The notes: generated from the letters alone by a model not told the origin. 64,000 nt of DNA from Gigaspora margarita (GCA_009809945.1 WTPW01000662.1:215142-279141); one strand, 5' to 3'; positions 47,988-59,213 are shown, counted from the first letter of the stretch. A program made the numbers and translations.

Positions 47988-48342
47988 CAGTACCGGACAG
48001 CAAAACACATCCACTTTTTATTAATAAAAACTTTAAATCATTATAACTTTTTCAAAACAATTTGAATCAAAAAACCCTTCAACAAATTGATAGATTTTTT
48101 ACTATACTACATTTCGGTTGAAGGATTTTTTATTATTTTTTGTTTTAAAGGAGTTATTATGAGTTAAAGTTTATAATGATTTAAAAAATTGGCATTTAAT
48201 ATAAAAAAAAAGAAAATATATATGTTTAATTAACCAATTAGAATCAATTACGTCAAAATTAGCAATTCAGAATTGATTACATAAGAATCAAAAATTGGCG
48301 CTCTATATGAATAGAGTGGATGTCTTATGCTGTCCGGTACTG
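47988..48342. mobile_element. Mariner-type MITE, 355 bp, TA target
   Basis: Ends CAGTACCGGACAGCAAAACA and, inverted, CAGTACCGGACAGCATAAGA, both flanked by TA (47986-47987 and 48343-48344). The inner arms keep pairing past ATCCACT. No transposase. Confidence 0.85.
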
Positions 48343-48464
48343 TATAAATAATATTAGTTATAGCAATAGTTAATAAATGTAATGCCCTTCGGTGTTGTAA
48401 GTTATATCAGATCTTTACAAAATAAAGCAACAGCGAGATTTGCCAAAGTTTAAAAAAAAAATAA

Positions 48465-48665
48465 GAAAAAATGTTTTGTTGCACTCTGCAACATGCCTTT
48501 TTTGTCACAGGTATATTTATAACTCAAAATTTTACTAAGATAACATCTAAAAAAAAAATGATCCTCTTGCAATTCTGTATTAATTTTGATCCTAATTCTA
48601 ATTTAACCTTATTTTAACATTAATAAGGCCTTAAGGCATTATGGGCTGGTACGCATTGCAGGTAT
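48465..48665. mobile_element. Decayed GTGCAC-family MITE
   Basis: TTGCACTCTGCAACATGCC, then ACTCAAAATTTTACTAAGATAA and AATGATCCTCTTGCAATT, follow the same order as in 61480-61679. The ends have lost most of their symmetry. Confidence 0.5.
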
Positions 48666-48879
48666 GAAAAATACATTTTTCTTTTAAAAAATAAGTATTA
48701 TTTTGTTTTAAATAAAATATACATTATTCCTTTTTTTTAGTATTACCAGCTGGCTATAAATTAATATCAAAATTGATAGTTAATATTAAAAATAAGTACA
48801 TTTGAATCACATGATATAAGTATTATTCAAAATGAAAATTGATTTACAAAGAATATAATTTTTATTTTTCAAACCACAG

Positions 48880-49570
48880 TAAATATTGTAGGGGGTGTGA
48901 TAAGTATTGTGACAATAAAAATAAAAAAAAGTTCAAAAAAAATACTTACAACTCATGACTATGTTTTTACTATGATCCCATCTGAGTGCACTCACAAAAA
49001 AAACTCATAAAATCATTTAAAGTGACAATTTACTCATGTGAAAATATAAAAAAAAAAATGCAAATTGATGTACAAAGCACATAATTTTTATTTTTCAATC
49101 ACAATAAATATCATATGGGTATGATGAGTATTGTAACAAATAAAAAATAAAAAAAGTTCAAAAAAAAACACTCACAACTCATGAATATGTTTTTACTATG
49201 ATTCTGTCTAAGTGCACTCACAAAAAAAACTCATAAAATCATTAAAAGTGACAATTTACCCATGTGACAAATAAAAAACCAAAAATGAAAATTGATCTAC
49301 AAAGCATTATTTTTAAATTGCAGTAAATATCGTATGGGGTGTGATGAGTATTGTGACAAATAAAAAATAAAAAAAGTTAAAAAAAAACACTCACAACTCA
49401 CGATTATGTTTTTACTATAATCCCATCTGAGTGCACTCACAAAAAAAACTCATAAAATCATTAAAATGACAATTTACCTATGTGACAAACCACAGTAAAT
49501 ATCGTATGGGGAGTGATGAGTATTGTGACAAATAAAAAATAAAAAAAGTCCAAATAAATCACTCATCACT
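48880..49570 (+). repeat. Tandem array, four units of about 170-220 bp
   Basis: GGGTGTGATGAGTATTGTGAC recurs near 48893, 49116, 49337 and 49508, each followed by AAATAAAAAATAAAAAAAGTT, CACTCACAACTCATGA, GTTTTTACTATGATCCCATC and GTGCACTCACAAAAAAAACT. Units differ by about 10 percent and by small deletions. Confidence 0.85.
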
Positions 49571-50888
49571 CACTATTATATAAAACATATAAAAAATTAC
49601 TCACCCAGCCAAGTAACACTCATCTAAATTCCACAGTAACATCGAAATAAACAACATAACCCCAATATAGTATAAAATAAAGAATATAAAAAAAAACAAT
49701 TACTAAATCAAGTATAAAATACTCAATATAAAAAAAATTTAACTAAAATAAATATAAAATAAAACAATATAAAAAAATCAAAATATAGTATAAAGTAAAA
49801 TATAAAAAAAAAAGATTTACAGTAAACGTATTACAATTTTTTATTCTTTTCTATATAATTTCTTTACGAAATTCATCTTTCGTCGCTTATTTACTAGAAA
49901 TTCAACTATGCTAACCTAAAAACTGCCATTAATAAAACTCAAAGAGCATATCTCTGACTTGTAGAATCTCAATTTTCATGGAAAAATATTGGAAACTCGT
50001 GAAGATATTTATGTTTTTGTAAACTCAGATACCAACGTTTTCGAAAATTTTGCTCTAACTTTAATAGATTCCGAAAGGTATTTCTCAAAATGAAACTTTA
50101 AAAACGCTATTAAGTAAGTTGAAAGCTATGATATTCGAGAGTTAGCAATAAAAATTTCAGCTTTTTTAGTTAAATTTTGACAGAGATATTCGGATTTTTT
50201 TCGGACATTTTTACGGTAATTTCATGATGAAGAGACGAAAAAAAATCATCGTTCAACCCTTGATTTTCTGAGTCCACATAATAATATCTATTCAAATTTT
50301 ACACACTAATAGAATATAGTTATAGAATTTTTCCTATAAAATTTGGTGAGTTTTGGATGAATATTGATGGAGTTATTAATTTTTTTCATTTGTCTTTTGT
50401 AAAAAATTCTTTTTTTTTGTATGATCAAAGAAGAAATACATCAAATAAAGCATTTTAGTTAAATGTAACATATAATACGAGCTTAATAAAGTTGATAAGG
50501 ATGACTTTCATTAGTTTGTATATCAAATTTCAGGTCAAATGAATGAATATTAAATAAAATCTCTCAAATTTTGATGAAACATTAATTGTTGTTATTGTTT
50601 TTTATATACGTTTTGAAATATTTTTAACCGTAGCAAAACGTTTTATTAATAAAATAATAAAACATGTATTATGAAACTCATATTTTTTTGAGCCAAAGAA
50701 CAACTTTACTTAGTGGCTCAAAGTCAAGTGTACTAATAAAATTTTGCGTAAATAATATCGTCAGCTTTTTTTCGGATGTTATATTATAATAATAAATAAA
50801 AATTGATACAGAATTTTATTATACGAAAAAAATATAAAGATCCATTTTAGTACGAGTTATGCTCAAAAAAAACTCACATAATTTAAAG
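49571..50888. other. No gene recognised
   Basis: AT-rich. A moderately less AT-rich block at 49860-50350 has no open frame. GAACAACTTTACTTAGTGG at about 50699 is again the shared module motif. Confidence 0.4.
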
Positions 50889-51463
50889 TAGAAAGGGGAA
50901 ATTTGGCGAACTTAACATAACTAATATAAAAACTTTTTTATTTAATATTAAAAAATTTTTATTTTTTGTATTAAACTTTATATATGATTTAGAATTATTT
51001 TATAAAAAAATTAGTAATATAACATCTTGTTTTAAAGTGATATTAAATGGATTATACATTGTATCAAAAAGCTTAAATTTTAGAGAGTAGGAGTAATTTG
51101 GCGAATTGATGGTATCTTGTATGATCCAGTGGTCAGAATTGAATAAATTTATACCATTCAATTCGTCTTGATGAGATGAATTGAATAATATAAATTTTAT
51201 CCAATTCTGATCACTGGATCACAAAAATCATTGATTATATATTGCACCAAAATGATTCTTGAGGGTAATTTGACAAAGTGTAAACATAACAAAGAATTGA
51301 AAATATCCTGTGACTCAGTGATCAGAACCAGGTGAGCTTGGTACCATTTAATTCATCTCATCAAGGCAAATTGAATGATATAAAAATTATTCAATTCTGA
51401 TTATTAGATCATTCAATACCAAAATTCGCCAAATTACCCTTTTTGCCAAATTTCCCCTTTCTA
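50889..51463. mobile_element. Foldback MITE, GAAAGGGGAAATTTGGC ends
   Basis: The left end TAGAAAGGGGAAATTTGGCG and its inverted partner CAAATTTCCCCTTTCTA bracket a body with two ATTCAATTCGTCTTGATGAG-type hairpins (about 51160 and 51345). No target duplication is certain. Confidence 0.7.
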
Positions 51464-52455
51464 CCTTATATATTTATTATAATAGCAATTACTGCCAAAA
51501 CTCATTTTTGAAGTTTTAATTTTATATTATATGAATGACTTGATATATTTCATTCACATATTACACAATTATTCAATAAAAAATCATGTCCATTTGCTTT
51601 ATTAAAATTTCAATTTGAATTAAATCATAAATCAGAAGAACCCAGTAGATATCATGCTAAAGGCTATGTAAAAGTTAGAAAAGAAAAACAACAAATACTT
51701 CTTGGATCTTATAATTTAGAAAATAAAAAAGTTTTGGTATAAAAGAAATTTTTCAATCAAATCCTCATATTGAACATGCAAATAGAACAGAACAACAGTG
51801 TTTAGATTATTGTAGTAAAGATTTTGATCGTTATAAGAATCCTTTACATAATCCAAATTCTAAAAAAGGTGAAAAATGTAAATGCAAGTTTTTTGATCTT
51901 ACTAAAAGATGTAAATTTTGTTATGAAAATTGTGAAAGACTGTCTGTTCAAATAAGCAAAGATCCAAATATTGCTGCACTATTTCTTTTCATATATGATG
52001 AATCTAAATTCAAAAACCAAAAAGAAGATAATGATAATGATGAAGATGCTTATCTTGAGGCTGTTAGTGATATTTTAAATGGAAAAGATGTTAATGAAAC
52101 ATTTTTAAATTCATGCCAAAATGTAAAAAATGGGCTTACACTCCACAAGGTTTACAAGAAATTGCAAAAGCAATAAAAAGTAAAATATTAAATCCATTAT
52201 GCAATATGAGAAAATACTAGAAACCAATAATTATTTATATTATAGTGATCCTAGAATGGGTAAAAGTTAAATTTGTAAAGATTTATTTCCTGGAATATAT
52301 GAGAAAGCTGATAATAAATGGTGGGAAAAATATAATCATAAAGAATGTAACTACAATCGAGATACATTGATATTATTAGATGATTTCTATGGCTCATTTT
52401 TATAGACAATTTATTAAGGTTAACTGACAGAAATCACTATGAAATAAATATAGTG

Positions 52456-52844
52456 CAAGAAGCCTATACTAGACAATAAAATAGTATAACTTTAAAATGC
52501 ATCAACTTTTTGTAGAGATAATATTTTTAAAAGATATTTGGCAAATTTGTAGAGCTTATTATAATAAACAAAGTTACCAGTCAGATTTTTAAAATGTTGC
52601 CTTTATAAAAAGTTATAGCACTTTAAATTTTGTTAAAATTAAAACACATAGTAATTATATATAAAACAATAGTAATCTTTAAAACACATCAACTTTTTAT
52701 AGAGAAGGTTTTTCAAAAAAATATTTGGCAAATTAATAGAACTAATATTGCTCTACAAAGTTACTGGTCAGTTTTTTAAAAAACCTCTTGTACAAAAAAT
52801 TATAGTGATTGAAAAATTGAAACATGTTGAGTATAGGCTTCTTG
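52456..52844. mobile_element. Foldback element inside the Rep fossil, 389 bp
   Basis: CAAGAAGCCTATACT at the left is repeated inverted as AGTATAGGCTTCTTG at the right. Inner arms repeat ATCAACTTTTTGTAGAGA, ATTTGGCAAATT and AAGTTACCAGTCAG in approximate symmetry. Family not clear. Confidence 0.75.
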
Positions 52845-53239
52845 GACCATATAAAATATGAAAAACATATATTGTGGCTATGTATATATGTATAACTGCA
52901 AATGGCCCAATTAAAAATCTTTATACAAGATTACAAAAAACTAATTCTTCTATTAATATTGGTGCATTTATTCGAAGAGTAAATTTATAATTAAATATGA
53001 GAGAGAATCGATTGATGAAAATGGTAAAGGTGATATTATCCATATTTTTGAAAAAAGAAACAAAAAAGAATTTAATGAAAGAATATTTGATGTTGAATTT
53101 AATAAAGAAACAACTTTAGAAGAAGTAGAAAAAGTTACAGTAGATCTTGGAATTGAAGGAGAAATATATCAATATGTTAAGACAGGATTATTTTACTGGA
53201 GACTATCTTGAGATAATATAATTAACAAATATTCTATTA

Positions 53240-54139
53240 GGGAGCTGATGGAAATCAGGTGATTTTTTGGTGGGTGGGTGGGTCAGCTGAAGTATCAGGT
53301 GTAATTCCGGCCAAATTTTCATAATTCTGGCCAAAGTTAATAATAGTTAATAACTTTTGATCTACTGAACCAAATTTGATGGGTTAACTACCAAAATGAT
53401 CCTCTCAATGAGAGGATTCTAGNNNNNNNNNNNNNNNNNNNNNNNNNNNNNNNNNNNNNNNNNNNNNNNNNNNNNNNNNNNNNNNNNNNNNNNNNNNNNN
53501 NNNNNNNNNNNNNNNNNNNNNNNNNNNNNNNNNNNNNNNNNNNNNNNNNNNNNNNNNNNNNNNNNNNNNNNNNNNNNNNNNNNNNNNNNNNNNNNNNNNN
53601 NNNNNNNNNNNNNNNNNNNNNNNNNNNNNNNNNNNNNNNNNNNNNNNNNNNNNNNNNNNNNNNNNNNNNNNNNNNNNNNNNNNNNNNNNNNNNNNNNNNN
53701 NNNNNNNNNNNNNNNNNNNNNNNNNNNNNNNNNNNNNNNNNNNNNNNNNNNNNNNNNNNNNNNNNNNNNNNNNNNNNNNNNNNNNNNNNNNNNNNNNNNN
53801 NNNNNNNNNNNNNNNNNNNNNNNNNNNNNNNNNNNNNNNNNNNNNNNNNNNNNNNNNNNNNNNNNNNNNNNNNNNNNNNNNNNNNNNNNNNNNNNNNNNN
53901 NNNNNNNNNNNNNNNNNNNNNNNNNNNNNNNNNNNNNNNNNNNNNNNCTCTCATTGAGAGGATCATTTTGGTAGTTAAATCATCGAATTTGGTTCAGTAG
54001 ATCAAAAGTTATTGACTATTAAATATTTTATCTAATTTTTAATAGTCGTAAAATCTGATTGGCTAATTGGAGTATCAGGTGTGGGTGGGTGGGGGTGGGC
54101 TCATAGTAAATGAAAATCACCTGATTTACGGCAGCTCCC
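53240..54139. mobile_element. PIF/Harbinger-like MITE in the Rep fossil
   Basis: Ends GGGAGCTGATGGAAATCAGG and, inverted, GGGAGCTGCCGTAAATCAGG are flanked by TTA (53237-53239 and 54140-54142), the same target type as 25737-26339. TGGGTGGGTGGG lies just inside both ends. The middle contains the 525-base gap, so the true length is uncertain. Confidence 0.8.
53423..53947. other. Assembly gap, 525 N
   Basis: The gap lies between ATGATCCTCTCAATGAGAGGA and its inverted copy CTCTCATTGAGAGGATCAT, so it is at the tip of the palindrome formed by the MITE. Confidence 0.98.
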
Positions 54140-54230
54140 TTATAGAAGATATTGATGATAAAACAGATAGAATAGTTACAAATATTCCAAAATCTGATCT
54201 TAAAATTTTCTTTCTGACTATATCTTTCAT

Positions 54231-55149
54231 TTTTGAATTTCTTTTTAAACAAAAATGCCAAATCCTTATCATGTGAAGTAGCATCAAGTTGTCACAAAAC
54301 AAATATATGGTTGCACTCTACTAAGTTTATTCAAAAATAGAAATTGTAAACAATGCTGATCTTTTGATAGGGTATAAACTGTTTTGACCACTTTTTGCAA
54401 AAATTTTGGAAAAAGAAATAAAACAAAGAAAGAATAAAAATTACTTGTGCTAAATTTGAAAGCAAATGTAGTTAGAAAACTTATTTCTTGATATTTCTTA
54501 TTGTTTTGCTACTGCTACCAGTTATTTTATCAACAAAGATTCAAATATTTAATCTATACCAAAATTTTTTATACAAGGGTCCACTTTCTGCCAATTATTT
54601 TATTAAAGAACACTTTTGGTTTCATGTCAAATATACAAAGAAGTCTTTAGAGAATAAGTTGATCTTTATAAAAACTGTATTCCTGTATTATTCTACTTTA
54701 CTTTATGTACAGACAGCTCTCTACCAAAAAATTTTTTGTTTTTTCTGTTGAAAAATTTGGTCCAGGTGAGTATTAAAAAAAGGTCTTATTAAAGCTATAA
54801 AATTTAAATTAATTAATAATATATAATAAAATATATTTGGAATTATATATATGTACCCAAAGGTATATATATTTGTATAATATGACCTATAGATCACTAC
54901 CAAAATTCAAGATTAGATATAACATTACATGATCAGAAAAATTCAAAACAAATATTCATTTTGACAAAAATTGCCTATTTTGCAAAAAATTGTATACTAA
55001 ACTGCCTTTTGTATATTAATAAAAAGTTTCTTTGAATGATTTTACTATATTATAGCCTAAACCTAACTCTAACATAGCTCTTACTCTAATTCTAACCTAA
55101 TATAAACAGTGTTGGTATTACTGGTTTTGTATATAATATTATATGTCAA
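54231..55149. other. AT-rich, possibly more decayed coding sequence
   Basis: Plus-strand frames at 54300-54760 have a partly coding look (CFATATSYFINKD near 54505) but carry many stops. I cannot name the family. It may be an unrelated relic next to the Rep fossil. Confidence 0.3.
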
Positions 55150-55624
55150 GGATGATACTGAAATCGGATGATGCTAAAATTCATGTAATCGCTATATCCT
55201 AAAATTTCTGAAAATCGTGTAAACAATCAATCTACACTACATAATCAAAACAATCGAATAGGTCAGTTAGAGTAGAGTTAATTCAATACTGCATAAAACG
55301 CATCTTGATATCTATATATAAAAGATCTTCTAACTGTATCAAAACAGTGTCCCTAACCCTAACCCTAAACACAGGCAAATTTTTTTTTGTTAGTAGTTTT
55401 ATAGATGCTTTTTGCCTCATGGTTAGGGTTAGGGTTAGGGTCACCTTTTTGATACAGTTAGAAGGTCTTTTATATATATATCAAGAATGCATATAGGCAT
55501 ACCAACCAGTTATAGAATTTGATGTAGTGTAGATCGATTGTTTATACGATTTTTGGAAATTTTAGAAAATCTAATAATGCAGCAATCACATAGATTTTAG
55601 CATCATCTGATTTCAGCATCATCC
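55150..55624. mobile_element. Foldback MITE with TTAGGG tracts, 475 bp
   Basis: GGATGATACTGAAATCGGAT on the left pairs with ATCTGATTTCAGCATCATCC on the right. Further in, GATCTTCTAACTGTATCAAAA pairs with TTTTGATACAGTTAGAAGGTC, and three CCCTAA units face three TTAGGG units at 55351 and 55423. No ORF of note. Confidence 0.8.
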
Positions 55625-56599
55625 CCGATATTATATAATCAAAATAATGGATACAAAAAATTTAATGCATTTTATGGATATAACAAAATTAATTCAATAT
55701 ATTTTATATATAATTATAGAGAATTTCTGTTTGTACACTATAAAATATGGGTATATTAATATCTTAAACCCCTGATTATAACTAAATTACAATACTGTAA
55801 TACAATGTTTTATAGTAATATTAAGATCACAATACTCCTATTACAAACATAACTATATACTATGGCACTAGAATAGTAACAGAATTTTTGCTGCCCCATA
55901 ATAGAAATTATAATAAAAATATGATACAAATTAATTTAACCACACTAGAATAGTAAGTTTTGTAACAGAATTTTTAGTATATTAGTAAAATTACAATTAT
56001 TTCAAAAATAAAACTAATTTAATCTAAATATATTGTTGTCTCAGAGAATAATGGATAAGTTTTGTAACTGAATTTTTATGATAAAAATTATAATTATTCC
56101 ACTGCAAGCTAACTCTACCTCATTCATATATTGTGGTGGTTAGAGTAGCAAATGAGTCTATAACAGAATTCAATATACTGTAATTAATAATTAAATCATA
56201 TCAATTTTAATAAACAATATATATAGAGTTTAATATAAGATTTTTATAAAATTTATCCAAAATTTGAAAAAATTTGCAATTCTGATTGGTTGAACCTTAT
56301 TTGGGCCAATCAGAATTGCAGAAAAGTGGATAATGCATAAATATAACCTTGACTTGCATTGTTCAGGGTCCTAATAAATCTTACCATTGTAAATACTATA
56401 TTTGCAACTTAGTTTATAATTGAATATCTTATATAGTTTAAAAACTATAACATTAATTTTAGCTAATATAGTTTTAATCACATAATTTTTTGTAATAGGT
56501 AATAGTTAAAAATGTTGAATAAGATAGATGGCACAAATGCAACACCTATTGTACTAGTAATATTAAAGGTAAAGTTAGTGGTAAGAATAGGAATCATAC
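55625..56599. other. AT-rich, no gene
   Basis: No coding frame. CAATCAGAATTGCAGAAA near 56307 is the inverse of TTTGCAATTCTGATTGG near 56273, giving a short hairpin. Confidence 0.4.
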
Positions 56600-56810
56600 A
56601 GTCATTAGTCAATTAGTCAATGATTAGTTGACTAATTGACTAAATTTTTATATAGTCAGTTAATCGATTAGTTGATTAGTCGATTAGTCAATTAGTTAAT
56701 TAGTTGACTAGTTGATTAGTCAATTAGTTGATTAGTTGATTAGTCGATTAGTTGATTAGTTGACTAGTCGATTAGTTGATTAGTTGACTAATCGATTAAT
56801 CGACTAATTG
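56600..56810. repeat. GATTAGTCGATTAGTTG array, left half
   Basis: Irregular units ATTAGTTG, ATTAGTCG and ACTAGTCG run without interruption. The array continues after the inserted element at 58067. Similar sequence at 13150-13330. Confidence 0.85.
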
Positions 56811-58066
56811 CAGTCAGGGAATATACTGAATTAGAAAATCCAATTCTAGAATGATCTACACGTGATTCTCACACTTGATTGGTTCTTGTGCACGTTTTTG
56901 CAACCATTATTCGGAAATGTTTAATTCAGTAATTCATTATTACAAACTTTACAAACTTACATGAATAGGTTGTAGAAGACGTTTAGTTTAAATAATCCAC
57001 AATAATCCACTCCAGTTTACTTTTGCTAAAAAAGTAGATGAGAACCAAAATCTGGAGAACTGTTTTGTATGTAGATGCTTAATCTTACTGAAATGGTGTC
57101 CAGTAAACTACTTTTATTTCACTATGTTCGTGCTTAACACTATAGTATGTTGTTAAATTATTCAATATTTATGTTTTATGCTTATGGTCATCACTTGTTA
57201 TAGTTGAAAGCTATCTCTTTTATTGAAATTAGTTTACTATTTTTTGATGATTTTATTAATGAACTTGGCGATTAAGTTTTTTTTTTTTNTGCTTAACACT
57301 ATAGTATGTTGTTAAATTATTCAATATTTATGTTTTATACTTATGGTCATCACTTGTTATAGTTAAAAGCTATTTCTTTTATTGAAATTAGTTTACTATT
57401 TTTTGATGATTTTATTAATGAACTTGGCGATTAAGTTTTTTTTTTTTTGTCAGTTATTCTAATTTTTTTTAATGTTTTATTTATTTATTTAGATTCTAAG
57501 CTAAGAAATATAACTGCAAAAGGATTGAGATACATTTATTATTATAGAATAATACTGTAATATATGGTTTCGTCAAGTATTATGAAAAAGTATAAGTAAA
57601 AAGGTGGATTATATTATCGACGATATGTCACATTCTATTCATTAAAATTAACTGATTTTTACACCATTCAATTCGCCTCATTGAGATGAATCGAATGGTG
57701 TAAAAATTGTTTCATTTGGATTAATATTTGGGGAGATATCTTCATATTTTTATATTTGTAACAAATGATTAGAATAGGATTTTTTTACTAATAAATCGAT
57801 CTTAGTATATTAAGTAAATTATTAATAATACAAATTTCTATATGAATTTAAAATTTGGTGAAATTTGAGCAACTTTCTGTTAATAAAGATTCATAATATA
57901 CGTTTCATATTATCGTTTAAATTTCTTTATTTTCAAATTCGTGATTTGATTGGCTGATTTTCATGTGATTTACATGTAACCGAAATGTCTAAGATCATTT
58001 GATTGACAATTGTATACCATAAAAGGTGCGATTGACACTATCCTTATTTGGTATATTCCCTGACTG
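56811..58066. mobile_element. hAT-like-ended element splitting the array, 1.26 kb
   Basis: Ends CAGTCAGGGAATATAC and GTATATTCCCTGACTG are perfect inverted repeats. AATTG is directly repeated at 56806-56810 and 58067-58071. A 5-bp duplication is not typical of hAT, but the low-complexity site makes this uncertain. The interior contains the suspect 159-bp duplication at 57131-57447 and a hairpin with ACCATTCAATTCGCCTCATT at 57662. No transposase seen. Confidence 0.7.
57131..57447 (+). repeat. 159-bp tandem duplication across an N
   Basis: TGCTTAACACTATAGTATG at 57131 recurs at 57290. Both copies end in a poly-T run and differ at three bases. A single N at 57289 follows the first poly-T. This looks like two contig ends that overlap but were not merged. 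Confidence 0.85.
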
Positions 58067-58470
58067 AATTGATTAGTCGACTAATTGACTAATCAATTAG
58101 TTGACTAAATTGATTAGTTGATTAATCAATTAGTCGATTAGTCAATTAGTTAATAAGATTAATCATCTATTTTATACTTTCATTGCTATATTCCTGGTAT
58201 TCATTTTTTTGTATATTTATTAACTAGCCAATTAATCAACTAATCAATTAATTGACTAATTGACTAATCGACTAGTTGACTAGTCAAATAATTGACTAGT
58301 CGATTAGTTGACTAGTCGATTAGTCAACTAATCAATTAGTTGACTAATTGATTAGTCAATTAGTTGATTAGTCGACTAATCAATTAGTCGATTAATCGAT
58401 TAGTCAATTTTTAGTTAGTTGACGACTAACAGTTTTAGTCGACTGACTAATCGACTAAAAATTTTAATCG
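58067..58470. repeat. GATTAGTCGATTAGTTG array, right half
   Basis: Continues the array of 56600-56810 after the inserted element. It has a short unrelated gap at 58155-58225 and is largely self-complementary. Confidence 0.85.
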
Positions 58471-58499
58471 ATTCCTATCCTTAATTACTCGTTCAGCTC

Positions 58500-58830
58500 A
58501 CTTCACCAATGCTCATTTTGTAGAAATAACATTTTGCTGACAACAATTCACCGACACATTATTTTACTGACATTTATTTTCCATTTACTAACAGTTTATT
58601 TCACTGAAACTTATTTTACTAACAAAATAATTCTGGTCATTGTTGTTAGGGCCAGGTCAGAATTAGAGTTAAAGTTAGTAGAATTTTATAAAAAAAATTT
58701 GTCTATGAAACGAGCTTCTGTAAAATAAATTGTCAGTGAAATCAACTTGTCTGCAAAATAAGTGTTGGTAAATTTTTGTTAGATATGTTATGTCTACGAA
58801 ACGAGCGTCGGTGAAGTGATACATATCCAA
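58500..58830. repeat. Foldback of TTCACTGACA-like units
   Basis: TTCACCGACACATTATTTTACTGACATTTATTT-type units (about 58545-58625) run into the inverse set (CAGTGAAATCAACTTGTCTG near 58733 and CGTCGGTGAAGTGA near 58806). No coding content despite short frames on both strands. Confidence 0.6.
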
Positions 58831-58886
58831 AGTTACACTATACATTATATTTAATGACTGTAGTAGCTCATTTACAAAAATATTCT

Positions 58887-59213
58887 GGACATGCGATTTT
58901 TTTATAGCACAAACCAATCATATTTTGAGATCAGATGTAATGTGAAAATCAAAACAATTAAAACAAATAAATAAAGCAAAAAATTAAAGTAATAAATCAA
59001 GTAGTAGTTAGGGTTTGGGTTAGTTGCTTGGTTAGAGCACTGCTTATACCAAAATTTTGCAAGGAATTTTTTATATTAATGTACAGAAGCTGATTTTATA
59101 GACAAACTTTAGAGTTATTAGTGATTTTTGGTGAAAAATTATAAAAAGTGCAATTTTACATTATATCTGATCCTGAAATTCAATTGGTTTGCACTATGAT
59201 AAATCATGTGACC
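58887..59213. mobile_element. Foldback MITE, 327 bp
   Basis: The left arm ATAGCACAAACCAATCATAT plus AGATCAGATGTAATGTGAAA pairs with TTACATTATATCTGATCCTG plus CAATTGGTTTGCACTATGAT. TTAGGGTTTGGGTTAG lies in the middle. Similar sequence occurs at about 525-640. Confidence 0.7.

Larger units (their letters stand above)
51590..54230 (+). pseudogene. Endogenous CRESS-DNA virus Rep-like fossil
   Basis: Three plus-strand pieces (about 51590-52450, 52870-53236 and 54143-54230) carry the marks of a circovirus-like replication protein. They are an HAKGYVKV segment and a YCSKD motif of the rolling-circle endonuclease half, then a Walker A relic PRMGKS, the WWEKYN segment, a Walker B LLDDFYG and LTDRNHYEIN of the superfamily 3 helicase half. 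A TANGPIKN and AFIRRV tail is in the second piece. In living viruses Rep nicks and unwinds circular DNA. The copy is old: it is broken about half a dozen times besides two DNA elements inserted in it (52456-52844 and 53240-54139). No capsid gene recognised beside it. The family call is by eye. Confidence 0.65.

Noticed and set aside
48880-49570. CRISPR-like array
   Set aside because: Whole units of about 200 bp repeat; there are no short repeats with unique spacers, and the genome is eukaryotic.
53388-53966. 192-codon ORF
   Set aside because: It is almost entirely Ns.
54488-54751. 87-codon hydrophobic ORF
   Set aside because: The composition follows the AT-rich DNA. Another frame of the same stretch looks equally coding-like but broken, so no gene is called.
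55305-55496. 63-codon ORF with RVRVRV
   Set aside because: It reads TTAGGG repeats in a MITE.
58534-58917. ORFs on both strands
   Set aside because: They follow the TTCACTGACA foldback repeats.
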